This document shows positions 1-11,118 of a DNA stretch of 64,000 nucleotides, piece by piece. Origin of the DNA: Aureobasidium sp. EXF-3400 (Eukaryota > Ascomycota > Dothideomycetes > Dothideales > Saccotheciaceae); the NCBI GenBank assembly GCA_024195585.1, contig SWBL01000224.1:22298-86297 (forward strand), in the 5' to 3' direction. Position 1 is the first letter of the stretch; each line of letters begins with the position of its first letter. The notes beneath the pieces are model-generated. The model did not search any database and was not told the DNA's origin. It saw nothing but the letters and a program-made list of their open reading frames with translations. The position numbers and the translations under genes are program-made.

Positions 1-1033
1 GGTCGCGTCTCAACTGTACAGCTTCTACTCGACAAAGGCGCAGACGTCAACGCTGGAGATGGTGGAGCATTGCGAACAGCTTTATTTGAGAAACAATACA
101 CAATCATACAGCTGTTACTTGACAGAAATGCTTACCTCAGGTTAGATGATTTCACGAGTGCTTTCTCGGAGAGTGACCGACGGGCCGAGAAATTGATAGC
201 GACCTTGCTACCATATGTCACCAAGAAGCTTGCCGCACAGAAAAACAGATGGGGGAAGAACCTACTACACTACGCTGCAGCCCGTGGATCGGAAAGCGTG
301 GTGCAGAAGTGCTTGGAAATCGGTGTAGACGTCCATACTCGAGCTGACAATGGAAGAACAGCTCTACACTATGCTGCGTACTATGGTCGTCTTACCATTT
401 TCAAGGCGCTTGTACGCGTCGGTTCCAACCGCGAGGAGATTGATGTGTATGGGTCGACCCCTGTCGCATATTTGGCGTCTCGTTCACCCCGAGAGAGTCG
501 GGTAAGAAGTTGGAGCAAACTTCAGGGAAAAATTAGTCGACCGAGCAGTCCGGCAAGCATGCCAAATGTCACGACTGACTGGGACTGCACTTCGGATGCC
601 AGTTCAGATATCTGGTTTTCCGAAGTCGACAGTTGGATCAGTGATTGGGATGGCTATCGGAGTAGTCGAGAGGGCAGTCGAGAGAGCAGTCGAGAGAATA
701 GTGGAGAGAGCAGTCGAGACAGAAGTCGAGAGAGCAGTCGAGAGAGCAGTCGAGAGAATAGTGGAGAGAGCAGTCGAGACAGAAGTCGAAAACGCAGTCG
801 AGAAAGCAGTTGGGAGAGCGAAGGGGGACACCAATGGCGCCGGGCAAGATTTAAGAGACCTAGATCCTGTTGAGCAGTCCGTTTCCACTGGTTTCAAGGG
901 GTCGAAGATGTTGTTGGCTTCCTTAGGGATGTCATTCCTAGTCTGCTATATAACTCTACTCGTATGTAGAGGAATCAAAAAGGTTGCTAGAATCTGCAGA
1001 AGACTAGACAGTCACCACAGCATCGCTACATGA
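1..1033 (+). CDS. Ankyrin-repeat protein, 5' truncated, C-terminus in two possible frames
   Basis: The frame is open from base 1, so the gene begins outside the window. The visible part carries ankyrin repeats (VQLLLDKGADVNAGD near base 20, then NLLHYAAARGSESVVQKCLE and TALHYAAYYGRLTIFKALVR), so it is probably a protein-binding scaffold. Read straight through, frame 1 stops at 871-873 after an SR-rich tail (SRESSRENSGESSRDR units). A good intron exists at 502-607: donor GTAAGA, acceptor TTCAG, branch-like CTGAC near 576. Removing it shifts into frame 2, where the same repeat reads as amphipathic VERA units, followed by a hydrophobic segment (MLLASLGMSFLVCYITLLVC), basic residues, and a stop at 1031-1033. 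I prefer the spliced, tail-anchored model, because a membrane segment flanked by basic residues is unlikely by chance. No function beyond ankyrin binding can be assigned. Confidence 0.6.
661..780 (+). repeat. Two tandem 60-bp copies of a GA-rich coding repeat
   Basis: Bases 661-720 and 721-780 match at 58 of 60 positions. Each copy is built from smaller AGTCGAGAGAGC-like units of 12 bp. Because 60 is a multiple of three, all frames stay open across the array, including the antisense strand, which explains the overlapping open frames here. Frame 1 reads as SR-rich sequence and frame 2 as repeated VERA. Unequal exchange would change length without a frameshift. Confidence 0.9.
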
Positions 1034-1799
1034 TAATAGAACGTAACCTCACATCAAACGGCTCTCTTTCTTCTACCTGTGGTACCGGCAGAAGGATACA
1101 TACAACGGAAAAACCCTGTATGACGATGACTGTTCAGGGGAAATTCGTTGCGTATGAATGATCGAGTGCAAGATATTCACCTTTGTCAAGAATGGCAGAG
1201 GCAATAGACGTATCTGCTACCCATCAGGCGCTTGGTTGTTCATAGATCCAAAAGACACCGCCAGGACCCTGACTTCAATGGAATGTCAGGTCAATAGCGC
1301 CCAGAAAGACGTGCAAATGCATTAACAGCATCCATATCGAATTTCGTTTGAGTCTCTCAGGCTTTGGTGTGTCTGTGATGTCTTGCACGCCGCTCGAATC
1401 GAATAGAAAGGTGGCATTGCAGCAATTCTTAGAGCGAGAGTTGAAATCGACGCTTGGAGTTACGGTATGATTATTGCTGTTGTTTTTCAGGATCTCTTCG
1501 TTCCGTCGTCAGTGTTTGAGTGCAAAATATCTCCCTTTCTTTTTCGAAAAGTCAGAAACCATAGACGCGTTCGTCCATATCAACTACGCGAACCACCATG
1601 TCAACAATGTTGCTTTTAGGAAACCATAGGACGTCTGGATCTAAACATCGCTGCTATATTAAAAAGATTCCGAACGTGAAAAGGTAGTTGTAAAACATTT
1701 CAGACATTTCATGGGATATATACAAGTACAAAAAAACCAAAAGCCAAGAAACTCCACTCTGTGCTTTTTGTAGACTCAAGAACTCTTTTCACATGTCAT
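1034..1799. other. Intergenic region
   Basis: I see no convincing gene or RNA here. It holds the 3' flanks of two converging genes, the ankyrin gene and the aconitase gene. Confidence 0.6.
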
Positions 1800-4363
1800 T
1801 TATGCGGCAGCGCTCTTACCAGCCTTAGCAGCAAGCAAGTTCAAAGCCGAGCCCGCAAGCACAAACGCACACTGATCCTTCGAAAGAGTATGCTTAGTAG
1901 CGACTCTAATCTCCTCGCCAGACTTAGTCTTGACAACAAGAGTTACCTCACCCTGACCGCCAGAGTTAAGGACATCAAGAAGACCTTCAGTGCGTACTTC
2001 ATCACAAGCAGCCAGTTTGTCGTAATCGGCTTCGTTGGCGAAAGTCAATGGAACAACACCTTGCTTTTTGAGGTTGGTCTCGTGGATACGAGCGAAAGAC
2101 TTGGAGAGGATGATGCGGCCACCGAGGTAGCGGGGTTGGAGAGCGGCGTGTTCACGAGCAGAGCCCTCGCCGTAGTTGTGTTCAGCGACGACGAGCCATT
2201 CCTTGCCTTGCTCCTTCCACTTCTTGGCCAAGGCGGGGATGCCCATGCCGTTGCTGCGGGACTCGGTGTCGTTGACATCGTAGACGACGTTGGTCTCGCC
2301 GGTTTCGGCGTTGATGGCGCCGATGAGGGTGTTCTCGGCAATGTTGGGCAAGTGGCCCTTGTACTTGAGCCAGGGGCCGGCGGCGGAGATGGTGTCGGTT
2401 GTGCATTGGCCCTTGACCTTGACAAGAACACGGAGACCTTCGAGCTCGCTCTGAGGGAAGGGAGCGAAAGGCTCGAGGAGAGCGAGACGAGTGGAGTTGG
2501 GGTCGACCTGAACCTCGACGCTGGCATCGGCCTTGCCGGGAGTGGGGAGGAACTCGGGGTTGCCTTGAGCGAAGCCAGTGCTGGGCAAGTCACGGCCTTG
2601 AGGAGGGTTGAAGCGGAACTCGCCACCGTTAGGGAGAGGGATAGCATCGGTCATGGGGTTGAAGGTAGTGCTACCACCATAAGCCATGGCAGTAACGAGT
2701 TCGGGACTGGCGAGGAAGTTCATGGTCTTGACGTTTCCATCGTTGCGACCACGGAAGTTACGGTTGTAGGAAGTGAAGATGGCGTTCTCAGTTCCCTTCT
2801 CAACACCATCGGTACGAGTCCATTGGCCTATGCACGGCCCGCAAGCATTGGCAAGAATGACACCACCAGCGTCGTTGAAAGTGCTAAGAGTCTCGTCACG
2901 CTCGAGGGTAGCACGGACTTGCTCACTACCAGGGGTGATGAAGAAGTCGGCCTTGGGCTGAAGACCGGCAGCTGTGGCCTGCTTGACCAGCGACTCAGCA
3001 CGGGTCATGTCCTGGTATGAGGAGTTTGTGCATGAGCCGATCAGACCGGCACCAAGAGTCTCGGGCCAGTTGTTGGCCTTGACGGTTTCGCGGAAGAGGG
3101 ACAGAGGAGTGGAAAGATCGGGAGTCATGGGACCGTTGACGTGGGGCTCGAGAGTGCTGAGATCGATCTCAATGACCTTGTCGTAATGAGCACCCTCATC
3201 AGCGCGGAGGAGGTTGTGAGGACCAGGAGAGCTGGCGATAGTCTCGGCAGCCAGGGCGATGGGGCCACGGTGAGTTGCGTGGAGGTAAGGGACGTGTGCT
3301 TTTGTGAAGGGGAAGAGGGAGGTTGTTGCGCCGATTTCAGCACCCACTAGAAACATGTTAGCAGTATACTTTGAGGGTTGTTACAAGGGTGGAAATTACT
3401 GTTGCAGACTGTGCTCATGCCGGTTGTGGCAAGAGTCTCAACACCAGGACCGAAGTATTCGACAATGTAGCCAGTACCACCACGGACGGTGAGTTGACCG
3501 GCAAGGTTAAGGATAATGTCCTTGGGACTGGCCCAGCCGCTGAGCTGACCCACGAGTCTGACACCGAGAATCTTAGGAGCCTTGAGTTCCCATGGAGCGT
3601 CGACCAAAGCGTCAACAGCATCAGCACCACCAACACCAATGGCAATAGCACCAAGACCACCAGCGTTGGGAGTGTGCGAGTCGGTTCCGAGCATCATGAG
3701 ACCAGGGGCAGAGTAGTTCTCGAGAACGTTCTGGTGGATGATACCAGCACCGGGAGGCCAGAACTCAATACCGTACTTCTTTGCCGCACTCTCCAAGAAG
3801 TCAAAGACCTCCTTGTTGCCCTTGATTGACTGGGGCAAGTCGACATCTGCACCTCTTTCTCCAACAATCATGTGGTCGCAATGAATACTGGCAGGGACAG
3901 CAGTGGTGGGCAGACCGCACGACATGAACTGCAGCAGGGCCATCTGGGCAGAGGCATCTTGCATGGCAACTCTGTCAGGCTTGAGCTTGAGGTTGGCCTT
4001 TCCACGAATGTCGGCGCCATTGTTTGTTCCGGTCAAAAGGGACTCCTCGGGTGACTCGAGATGTGAATAGAGGATCTTTTCGGCGAGTGTGAGGGGGCGG
4101 TCGGGCAGGATACGGCGGACTTCGTGTAGTTTTCTGAGCAGCTTGGGGTATGGCGGGGTGCGACTGGCCAGGTCTGATGCTGAGGGAGTGGTAGAGGCAT
4201 CGGCTTGTGTAGCCAGGTGACGGCGCGCTACTGACAATCGTCCAACAGAAGAGGCAAGTGACTGCCGACGAGTTAGTCATGGCTTGTATAACCATCAATT
4301 GTCGAACATGTGGCATACCCTGACTGCAGGCAATCTGCTCGTACGCAACAACTGGGCCCCCAT
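1800..4363 (-). CDS. Mitochondrial aconitase-family hydratase (ACO2/AcoB-like)
   Basis: Aconitase-superfamily enzyme of about 817 residues that interconverts tricarboxylic acids using a 4Fe-4S cluster. Exons on the minus strand are 4319-4363, 3400-4261 and 1800-3346; introns are 57 and 53 bp with CTAAC branch points. Exon 1 is only 15 codons ([15 protein letters not shown]) and joins [20 protein letters not shown], a typical basic, Ser/Arg-rich mitochondrial presequence. The cluster cysteines are visible in [20 protein letters not shown] and [11 protein letters not shown]; the C-terminal swivel domain has [11 protein letters not shown] and [14 protein letters not shown]. The sequence looks closer to the fungal second aconitase (yeast Aco2 type, linked to homocitrate dehydration in lysine synthesis) than to the main TCA enzyme. 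That sub-assignment is inference. Intron 2 splits the ATG codon inside CN-MGAE, confirmed by reading frame. Confidence 0.93.
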
Positions 4364-4635
4364 TATGTCTAGTGTGTATAACAAGAAGATCAACCAGAGA
4401 ACACAAAGGCAAAATGACTGTCCACCAGCGAAATATTTGGGCGATTTCGGCCGCCGCCCGCCATCCATGGCCAGCGCGCTAGACTCCACATTTCTTGGCC
4501 TGGGGTCTCCGAGACCGCCGACAGCCACTCTCTACTTCTCCATTACTAATGAACAGACAAAATACACATGAGTTGAATTACATTACTATGGCTATCTATG
4601 ATATTTGATTTCAGACATGAGATGGAGGGAAAACA

Positions 4636-5166
4636 TCAGACACGCACAACTGGTTGATCCCAGCGAGTAAACTCATGGACGCGCGACTCTGCCGTGTTGT
4701 TTGGCATTGGAGACATGTTGGCGACAGCGTTGGCCATCTTGCTAGATGCTCTAGTCTGAAACTCGAAGGTCGCTGATATGATGCGAGTGTTCCTCGGAGC
4801 CTTGGTCACAGACTTCACAGACATGGCAGCGAAAACATCAGCAATCTTGTCCGTTTCGGTATCCGCCAAATTGGCTGCATCTTTGGACATGGCAACATAG
4901 GTCATGGGGGAAGTCTTTCTGCGCTTTTCTTCGTGTAGATGCGTCGAATCCGAATGTGCTGGTTCTGATTCACGCTTTCGTGGACCTGCGAGTTTTGTAG
5001 GGTCGGAAGGCTGAGTGTAGACTTTCACCAAGGTCGGTCCTCTGAGGTTGGCGGCATAGCGTGCTTTCATGGCGGCAACCTCAGGTGCACGCAGCCGCTT
5101 CATCTCTGCAGCTCTTTTGGTAAATGCAGCATAGCGCGCTTTCGTTCTCGTCTTATAGGCTGACAT
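4636..5166 (-). CDS. Hypothetical basic protein, 176 aa
   Basis: A single-exon frame with an ATG at 5166. I do not recognise a family. The N-terminal third is basic and Ala/Arg-rich and contains KARYAA twice (about residues 9 and 34). A likely nuclear-localisation stretch, EEKRRKTSP, lies near residue 79. There is no signal peptide or membrane segment. The C-terminal part is polar with several Met/Asn/Ser residues. It is divergent from VPS29 across about 500 bp. It could be a lineage-specific nuclear protein; a chance frame is possible but unlikely at this length. Confidence 0.5.
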   Translation of the reverse strand: MSAYKTRTKARYAAFTKRAAEMKRLRAPEVAAMKARYAANLRGPTLVKVYTQPSDPTKLAGPRKRESEPAHSDSTHLHEEKRRKTSPMTYVAMSKDAANLADTETDKIADVFAAMSVKSVTKAPRNTRIISATFEFQTRASSKMANAVANMSPMPNNTAESRVHEFTRWDQPVVRV

Positions 5167-5672
5167 GGTTGAGTTGTGCTTTGTCGGAATTGTGAAGACT
5201 TGACTTCTGTGATGAGATTTGTCTATTGCAGGTCGGGGAAATCATCGTTGTACTTGGCCTCTTATAATTCCTAAAGATCTACAGTGAGTCAGATATCGTA
5301 GAGCAGTCTCTGAGCACACTTCGAAGCGCAAAGCATGATAGAGTCATGGTTTGAGAGAATCATCGATCAAATCAGTCACTTATCGAAACTCATCAGGGAC
5401 GGTACAGAGACGTCCGGATACATATCTTTGGAGCAATATTCAGGTTAAAAGACTTCTCACTTTACATGAGTGCCGAATCAGAGGATGTGAGGAAGAGGAG
5501 AAGGAAGGAAGTCGCGGGCGAGGTCGATAAGTTGGCGGCCCGAGCTCACCTCCGCCTGTCTGGGCCCCGCTGATGTCGTTGCGTGTCGCATTGTGACAAA
5601 CAGCAACCAACCCGGAACTCACAACTCAATTCAGGCGACGACACTGGCGCAAGGAAAAGCGCGTAATATATC
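5167..5672. other. Divergent promoter region
   Basis: Shared upstream region of the basic hypothetical protein and VPS29. I see no additional coding or RNA feature. Confidence 0.6.
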
Positions 5673-6515
5673 ATGACTTCTAGACTTGTGTTATGCTTGG
5701 GCGACCTCTTCATCCCGGACCGCGCCAATGTGAGTCGGCACTTCTCGCAATCCACCTCCCCTAGCTAACCAGTTCACAGGACATTCCAGCAAAGGTACCA
5801 CGGCATCCTCTCGACCGCCCATTCACTCTCAATCTGGAGTCTAACGCGATTTGAACAGTTCAAGAAACTCCTCACACCAGGCAAGATTGGTCAAATCCTC
5901 TGTCTAGGCAACCTCACATCACCAAGCGTCTACACCTTCCTCCGAAATCTCGCGCCCGATCTTCAACTCGTTAAGGGTGACTTTGATATCTCACTATCGG
6001 CTCCTGCTCCTCCGAACCCTAACGCCCCATACGCCGCTCCTACCGACCAGATCCCCGTTCCTACTGCTCTCTCAAAAGTTGTCACACATGGCGGTCTGCG
6101 TATTGGCTTCACACATGGTCACACAATTGTCCCACCCGGCGATCCAGACAGCTTGTTGATAGCTGCAAGACAGATGGATGTCGACGTCTTGTGTTGGGGC
6201 GGTACTTGCAAGTTTGAAGCCTACGAGATGGAGGGCAAGTTCTTTGTCAACCCAGGCAGCGCGACTGGTGCTGTCAGTTGGTCATCAGATATCGAACTCG
6301 ACTCGGAAGGCGAAGCAGTGTCAACGCCTAGCTTTGTGCTTATGGATGTGAGTCGTCACGCATCGTGGGCTAACCTAATCGACCTTTCTGATCATCCCGA
6401 GCAGGTCCAAGGAGACGTCCTCGTCCTCTACGTATACCAGCTTCGCAAGGACCAGAATGGTGTTGAGAATGTGGCCGTCGAGAAGGTCTCGTACAGGAAA
6501 AACGCCTCTTCATAG
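5673..6515 (+). CDS. vps29: Retromer subunit VPS29
   Basis: Metallophosphoesterase-fold subunit of the retromer cargo-recognition complex, which recycles receptors from endosomes to the Golgi. Exons: 5673-5729, 5780-5794, 5859-6347 and 6405-6515, giving about 223 residues. Diagnostic stretches are LCLGDLFIPDRAN, FKKLLTPGKIGQILCLGNL, LVKGDFD, HGHTIVPPGD, VDVLCWGGTCKFEAY and FFVNPGSATGA. Several metal-site histidines of animal VPS29 are replaced (GDLF for GDLH; GGTC for GHTH), consistent with a non-catalytic scaffold; yeast VPS29 is likewise divergent here. A proline-rich insert of about 27 residues follows GDFD, as in longer fungal forms. Exon 2 is only 15 nt. Intron 3 (6348-6404) is 57 nt with no in-frame stop, so its retention would add 19 residues without breaking the frame. 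Confidence 0.95.
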
Positions 6516-6881
6516 TACTCTGTCATCATTATGAACCCCCATAACGACATCCGAATCTTTAGTAATCCAACCATATTCACATCCCATTCTCGGCTGCAGA
6601 CCGGCGCAACTCCTCTGGCTGCTTATCGATAGCCAATACTGACTTAGATTTCTCGGATTGACTCGGATGTGATGAGTCGAGACGCCCTTACTGACAAAAG
6701 AATAGAAGCCCTTTCTTGAAACACCCGTCTGATATGACAGGGTCGTTCCCCACACGGACATTTCGGTGTTTAGCATGACGATCTTCAAGCATCCTTCGAA
6801 TCCCACTGACGATACGTGTACCTTGTAGTCCACAAGTCAACCTCAATTCAACTCTTGCAATCTCACAAAGCCATCACCAAC
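6516..6881. other. Intergenic region
   Basis: 3' flank of VPS29 and promoter of the iron alcohol dehydrogenase; no further feature seen. Confidence 0.6.
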
Positions 6882-8154
6882 ATGTCGCCAAACCAAGAAA
6901 CCTACCGTTATGCATTCCCAGACTCTCCTCCGCACATCAGCTACGGCATCCCCTTCGACGAGTCATGCGCCAAACACGTGAATCAGACCTTCGACGCTAA
7001 GCGTGTCTACATTATCGCGTCCGGCTCTCTGTCTCGCCAAACAGACAATATCAAGAAGCTCGATAAAGCCCTAGATGGTAAAGTTGTGGGCATCCGCCAT
7101 GGCATGACCCCTCATACTCTGTGCTCTGAGGTCCTCGAAATTATCCGCGATACTCGTGAAGCTAAAGCAGATCTGATCATCACTTGTGGTGCTGGCTCTT
7201 TGACAGATGCAGCCAAGATCATTGCTCTTGTAATGTTTACTATAGTCCAGGGAAGATTGAAGCTGTGACTAATAGTATAATCAGGCACTGGCGAACAATG
7301 TCTCAACAGTAGACGATCTGATCGAGATGCATGTCAATGGCCTCACAGACGAGCGTCCAGATTTGAAAGCTCCTACCATCCCTGTGATCAGTATCCCCAC
7401 TTCCCTCTCTGGTGGTGAATACACACGACCAGGCGGTGCCACCGACGACCGCAATCACCGCAAGCAACTCTTCCCCAGTCGGGGCCCGTTCCTTGTCATC
7501 CTAGACCCGCAGCTTACAACCACAACACCGGATTCTATCTGGCTGTCCACTGGTATCCGCTCTGTCGACCACTGTGTTGAAGCTATGTGCTCGTTGGAGG
7601 ACAACCCTGGCGCCGATGAGCGCGGTACTAGAGGCCTCAAAGCATTGGTGCCTGGTTTGTTGCGCTGCAAAGCCAATGCGAACGACTTGGATGCTAGACT
7701 CGACTGCCAACTAGGCGTCATCGATGCCATCGGCGCCATCTTTTTCGAAAAAGCGCCGCTGGGAGGAAGCCATGGTATCGGTCACCAACTCGGTCCCCTA
7801 GGGGTCGGCCATGGCGAAACCAGCTGCATCATGCTACCATCTGTATGCAAGTACAATGCCAACACTAACCCCGACCAACAAGCCAAAGTCCGAAAAGTGT
7901 TCTGGCAAGACGATGTTGTCAAACAAGTCCTACAAAAGCACGGCTTGCAAGAACAATCAGCGGATCTGGGAGATTGTCTCAAAGCTATTGTCAAGGAGCT
8001 TGGTCTTCCTGGGAGTTTGAGTGATGTGGGTGTGGGAGAGGATAAGTTTGACATGCTTGCCGAGAATAGTCTTAGTGATTTCTGTTGCGCTACTAATCCT
8101 ATTCCTCTCAAGGAGAAAGAGCAGGTTATAAAGATTTTGAAGATGGCCTTGTGA
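6882..8154 (+). CDS. Iron-type alcohol dehydrogenase, maleylacetate reductase-like
   Basis: NAD(P)H-dependent group III (iron-type) dehydrogenase of 405 residues. Exons 6882-7229 and 7285-8154; the intron is 55 bp, phase 0. The N-terminal Rossmann-like half contains IITCGAGSLTDAAKIIAL, the nucleotide-binding GG/GS-type loop. The C-terminal helical half has the metal-site region, DHCVEAMCS and then GGSHGIGHQLGPLGVGHGE, whose spaced histidines match the maleylacetate reductase subgroup. In that subgroup the enzyme reduces maleylacetate to 3-oxoadipate after ring cleavage of hydroxyquinol. Assignment to the superfamily is firm; the exact substrate is inferred. It converges on membrane-family copy A, 91 bp away. 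A hydroxyquinol dioxygenase, the preceding pathway step, lies 39 kb downstream in this window. Confidence 0.88.
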
Positions 8155-8245
8155 GCAAGGAAGTTCTTGTTCAGCCATCCTATGCTCGTTATAGAATCTA
8201 GAAGTTTTACGGACTGGCTTGCTCCCGAAAATCCTCTTTGTTTCT

Positions 8246-8911
8246 CTATACTTCTGAAGAAAATGGATTTAGCTGCGAGAGACGTTCTCGCAGTTGCTCT
8301 TGGTCTCGTCTTTCTTCCATCTCTTTAGCTGCACGTTTTCCATCTAATCCTCGCCAAATCAAAAAAGTCCTTATCGTCAAGGTATACATGCTAGCTCTAC
8401 CATTAATCTGCAGTCAGTCTCGGTGTCCTTCTCGAGGCGCCTGGATATGGAGCAGAAGAATCAGACTTACAAAAACGGAACAGCTACAATGATCATAAAA
8501 CTGCTTTTTTTCGCACTAGTCGAGAGAACATAAACACTCCCAATTGTGGAGACCAGGGACGAGTAAATATTGTTGAAAAGCATAACCTTGTGCGAAAAAA
8601 ACCTCGATGGGTAAAGTAGAAGTTGGAACCAGTAGGACAAAGACATGATCCATGCTGCTGTTACGAGGAGGGCTTCACTATTTGGGATTAGTGATGGTTT
8701 GTGGGAAGAGGGTAGGGGGGATGCACAAAGTAGTTATAGTGGTTGGTTCCCCTAAACGCATGAAGAGGAATAAAGTAAGCCAGTTTAAAGGGTGCGTCAT
8801 GAGGATTATGGGTAAGCCTTGAATGCTCCAGCAGATGTTGAGGCAGGTGCGGGATTGTAGGCATGTTTTTAAGCGTGAGGTGTAGTTTCTAGTCGAGAGG
8901 ATTTTGAACAT
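8246..8911 (-). CDS. Small four-helix membrane protein, family copy A
   Basis: About 180 residues from three exons: 8727-8911, 8471-8677 and 8246-8396, both introns phase 2. It belongs to a local family of four (with the genes at 9399, 10385 and 11119) sharing a Cys-rich first-helix motif, here TCLNICWSIQGLP. Exon 2 carries helices 2 and 3 (TAAWIMSLSYWFQLLL, VMLFNNIYSSLVSTIG). Exon 3 carries the end of helix 4, MYTLTIRTFLIWR, then a charged tail (KRAAKEMEERRDQEQLRER). The donor of intron 1 (GTGCAT) is weak, so that junction is least certain. Function unknown. Length and topology resemble the EXPERA (TMEM97/EMA19) fold, but I cannot establish homology. Confidence 0.65.
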
Positions 8912-9398
8912 GTATGAGAATCTCTTTTTTTTTTCTCTTCGTAGATTTCAGAAGATAGTCTTTTCTGGATTTGTCTGTTTGGTTTGATGGAGTTGGTGGA
9001 TTGGTGAGTTGAAGAAAACGTGGTTGAAGCCTTTTTTTTTCCTCTCTGTTTTGTCCAGACTGGAGAACCTCGTAGAAAAAGATAGTCTTACGTGGAAAGA
9101 GGTGGTTCGCCTGATTATATTAGGAAAGATGCGAAGGAAGGGGCACGGTCACCTTGCCAATCTCGGGCTTTCTTCTGTATAGCGAGTCAGCACTCGTAAA
9201 TATAAATTAGCATCTCTTGTTAGAGGACCTCACGCGATGCGTGTGTATCTGCGGACAACGAAAGAAATGGAAAGAAAGATATTCGATTCTTCACCCTTCA
9301 TCCTCCTTCTGCTCTGAAGCACAATCTGTGCTCTTTGATATCTTTTTCTCTCAAAAGAAAAAAGCATTTTGTCAAAGGTCACCAATCGCAGCCTAACA
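8912..9398. other. Divergent promoter between membrane-family copies A and B
   Basis: Contains T-rich tracts near 8925-8940 and 9032-9045. No gene seen. Copies A and B are transcribed away from each other across this region. Confidence 0.6.
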
Positions 9399-10071
9399 AT
9401 GTCTAAACTCCTCGAACGGATATCTTCCATCAAATCCTCAATCGAATCAGAAAAATGCCTAAAAATCTGTTGGCTCATCCAAGCATTACCCATGGCATTT
9501 GTTTCAATCACACTTTCCTGGTTCATAATATATCTGCTGTTCTCAGGACTTGATTTGATAAACTTGTAAGTTTTCTCCTGTCTTTATTTCTCTCTTCTTC
9601 TATTTTATACTCTCGAGCCTTCTTATCCCAGTTTTACCAAAAGCTGTCTCTTAACGAAAAAAGGGATAATGATCATCTTGCTAAAGATATGGGGAATAGG
9701 GATTTTGTCATCATCTTTGCAATGTGGATCATGGGATGCAGTTTTTGTGTCCAGGCTGCCAAGTTTCCGAGGCTCTGGTTTGAGGATTGGGTTATGTTGG
9801 CAAATACTGTATACGAGAGTATTGTTTGCAGTGCTGCGATACTGAGGTTCAGTCCGAAGATTTCTGAGAGGGAGGATGGAATTTGGATCATTGGAGTCAT
9901 GGTTATCACTACGTAAGCTTTGCGGTCCTTAGATTTAGAATTGGGGGTGTACTGATAAGTTACAGGGTAAGCGTGTACGTCTTGACGATGAGAAGCTATC
10001 TAGTCTGGCGAAACGATACAAATGCAACTAAGACAAATCAAGAGGAAGATGTGGGCATGATAGTCTTGTAG
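9399..10071 (+). CDS. Small four-helix membrane protein, family copy B
   Basis: Best-preserved member, 173 residues. Exons 9399-9565, 9664-9912 and 9966-10071; both introns are phase 2, at positions equivalent to the other copies. Exon 1 has an amphipathic start (MSKLLERISSIKSSIESEK) and the family motif KCLKICWLIQALPM leading into helix 1. Exon 2 encodes VIIFAMWIMGCSFCVQAAKF and WVMLANTVYESIVCSAAIL. Exon 3 gives SVYVLTMRSYLVWRN and a polar acidic tail. Helix 4 spans the intron 2 junction (IWIIGVMVITT joined to VSVYVL). There is no signal peptide or catalytic motif. Probably an integral ER or organelle membrane protein by analogy with its size and topology; that is inference. Confidence 0.75.
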
Positions 10072-10384
10072 TCAGAGCAGATGCAGAAGCAAGGGAGTGT
10101 ATGCTATAAACTGCTGCTGAAAGGATATACCGGTAACAAGGAGTCACCACAGATCCATACTCGTCAAGGCAGAGCAAATATTGAAAGCGCCGAAACTTCC
10201 AACCTGTGCTCAAATTTCTTGAATGACTCAAATATATATTTTCAGGCAACCTAAAGTCTTTGCCAATCCATGCGCAAACAATTCTGCAACCTTTTTTTTT
10301 TTTCTTCCGCTTTGTCTTGCATCCCTCGTATCTACTGTACTTCTCACATTCAAGCAAGAGATTGTCAGAAAGACACCAGAGATC
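10072..10384. other. Spacer between membrane-family copies B and C
   Basis: Contains a pure T run near 10290-10300. No gene seen. Confidence 0.6.
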
Positions 10385-11045
10385 ATGTCTGAGGTCTCTC
10401 CACAAAAACTGAGAGCATGGATCGAATCAGACATGTGTCGCAAAGTCTGCTGGGTGATACAAGCACTACCTATGCTATTTGCTGCCTTTCCACCTGCTTG
10501 GGTACCATGGTTCCTCCCCGGACCCTTCCGGGGACCTCTTGTGATATCCGTTGCGTATGTGTTTCTTCTTCCCGCTCCGATCGAAAACTGTTTGCTGAAT
10601 AGAACCAAAAACAGAGATCAAATCATGATGCTGTTGATCTGGATCATGAGAGCTGGTTTCTGGCTGCAACTTTAGCTTCATGGCGCACCCAGGAGGTTGG
10701 GAAGTACGATTGTGTTGGTTTGTTCCGTGTATTCTAGCATCATCTGCAGTATTGCTGTCATCAAATATTGTTATCTCGATTTTGAGATGGAGCATTCGGA
10801 TTGGGTTTTGGGAATGATTGGTTGTGCGATGTAGGTTTTGATGCTCTTCTTGCTGTTGTGAGCCTTCTCGCGATTGTCACTATATTGAGAGAGGACGAAA
10901 AGGCTGATGGTGAAGCAGAGCAGGTGTCTATGTCTTGACGCTGAAGAGCTATGTGATCTGGCGAAGGGAGCGAGAACAGAGTAGAACGGGCGGGTCCAGG
11001 GTTGCAGTAGGAGACGAAGAAGAGGTGGAAATGGGTTTGCGGTAG
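10385..11045 (+). pseudogene. Membrane-protein family copy C, interrupted by an in-frame TAG
   Basis: Exons 10385-10554, 10603-10830 and 10919-11045, with phase 2 introns at the same places as in copies A, B and D. Exon 1 has MCRKVCWVIQALPM. Exon 2 has DQIMMLLIWIMRAGFWLQL, then TAG at 10673-10675, and continues in the same frame with family-like sequence (IVLVCSVYSSIICSIAVIK). Exon 3 restores VYVLTLKSYVIWRRERE and an acidic tail to a stop at 11043-11045. The only lesion I can see is the single TAG. No intron can remove it, because the nearest GT would leave about 20 bp. It is a recent pseudogene, a readthrough gene or a sequencing error. If translated only to the TAG it would give a one- to two-helix fragment. 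Confidence 0.65.
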
Positions 11046-11118
11046 ATTGAAACCTTTGTTGGCTGAACAGAGAAGTTCGAATGTCCAATTTTGTCTCTCT
11101 TTTGCCTTCAAGAGATTT

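Noticed and set aside
604..897. Antisense Ser/Thr-rich frame opposite the 60-bp repeat
   Set aside because: The repeat length is a multiple of three, so open antisense frames are expected; there is no supporting signal.
1761..3020. A 419-codon frame on the plus strand
   Set aside because: It lies wholly antisense to the strongly conserved aconitase exon 3 and reflects its codon bias; no family resemblance.
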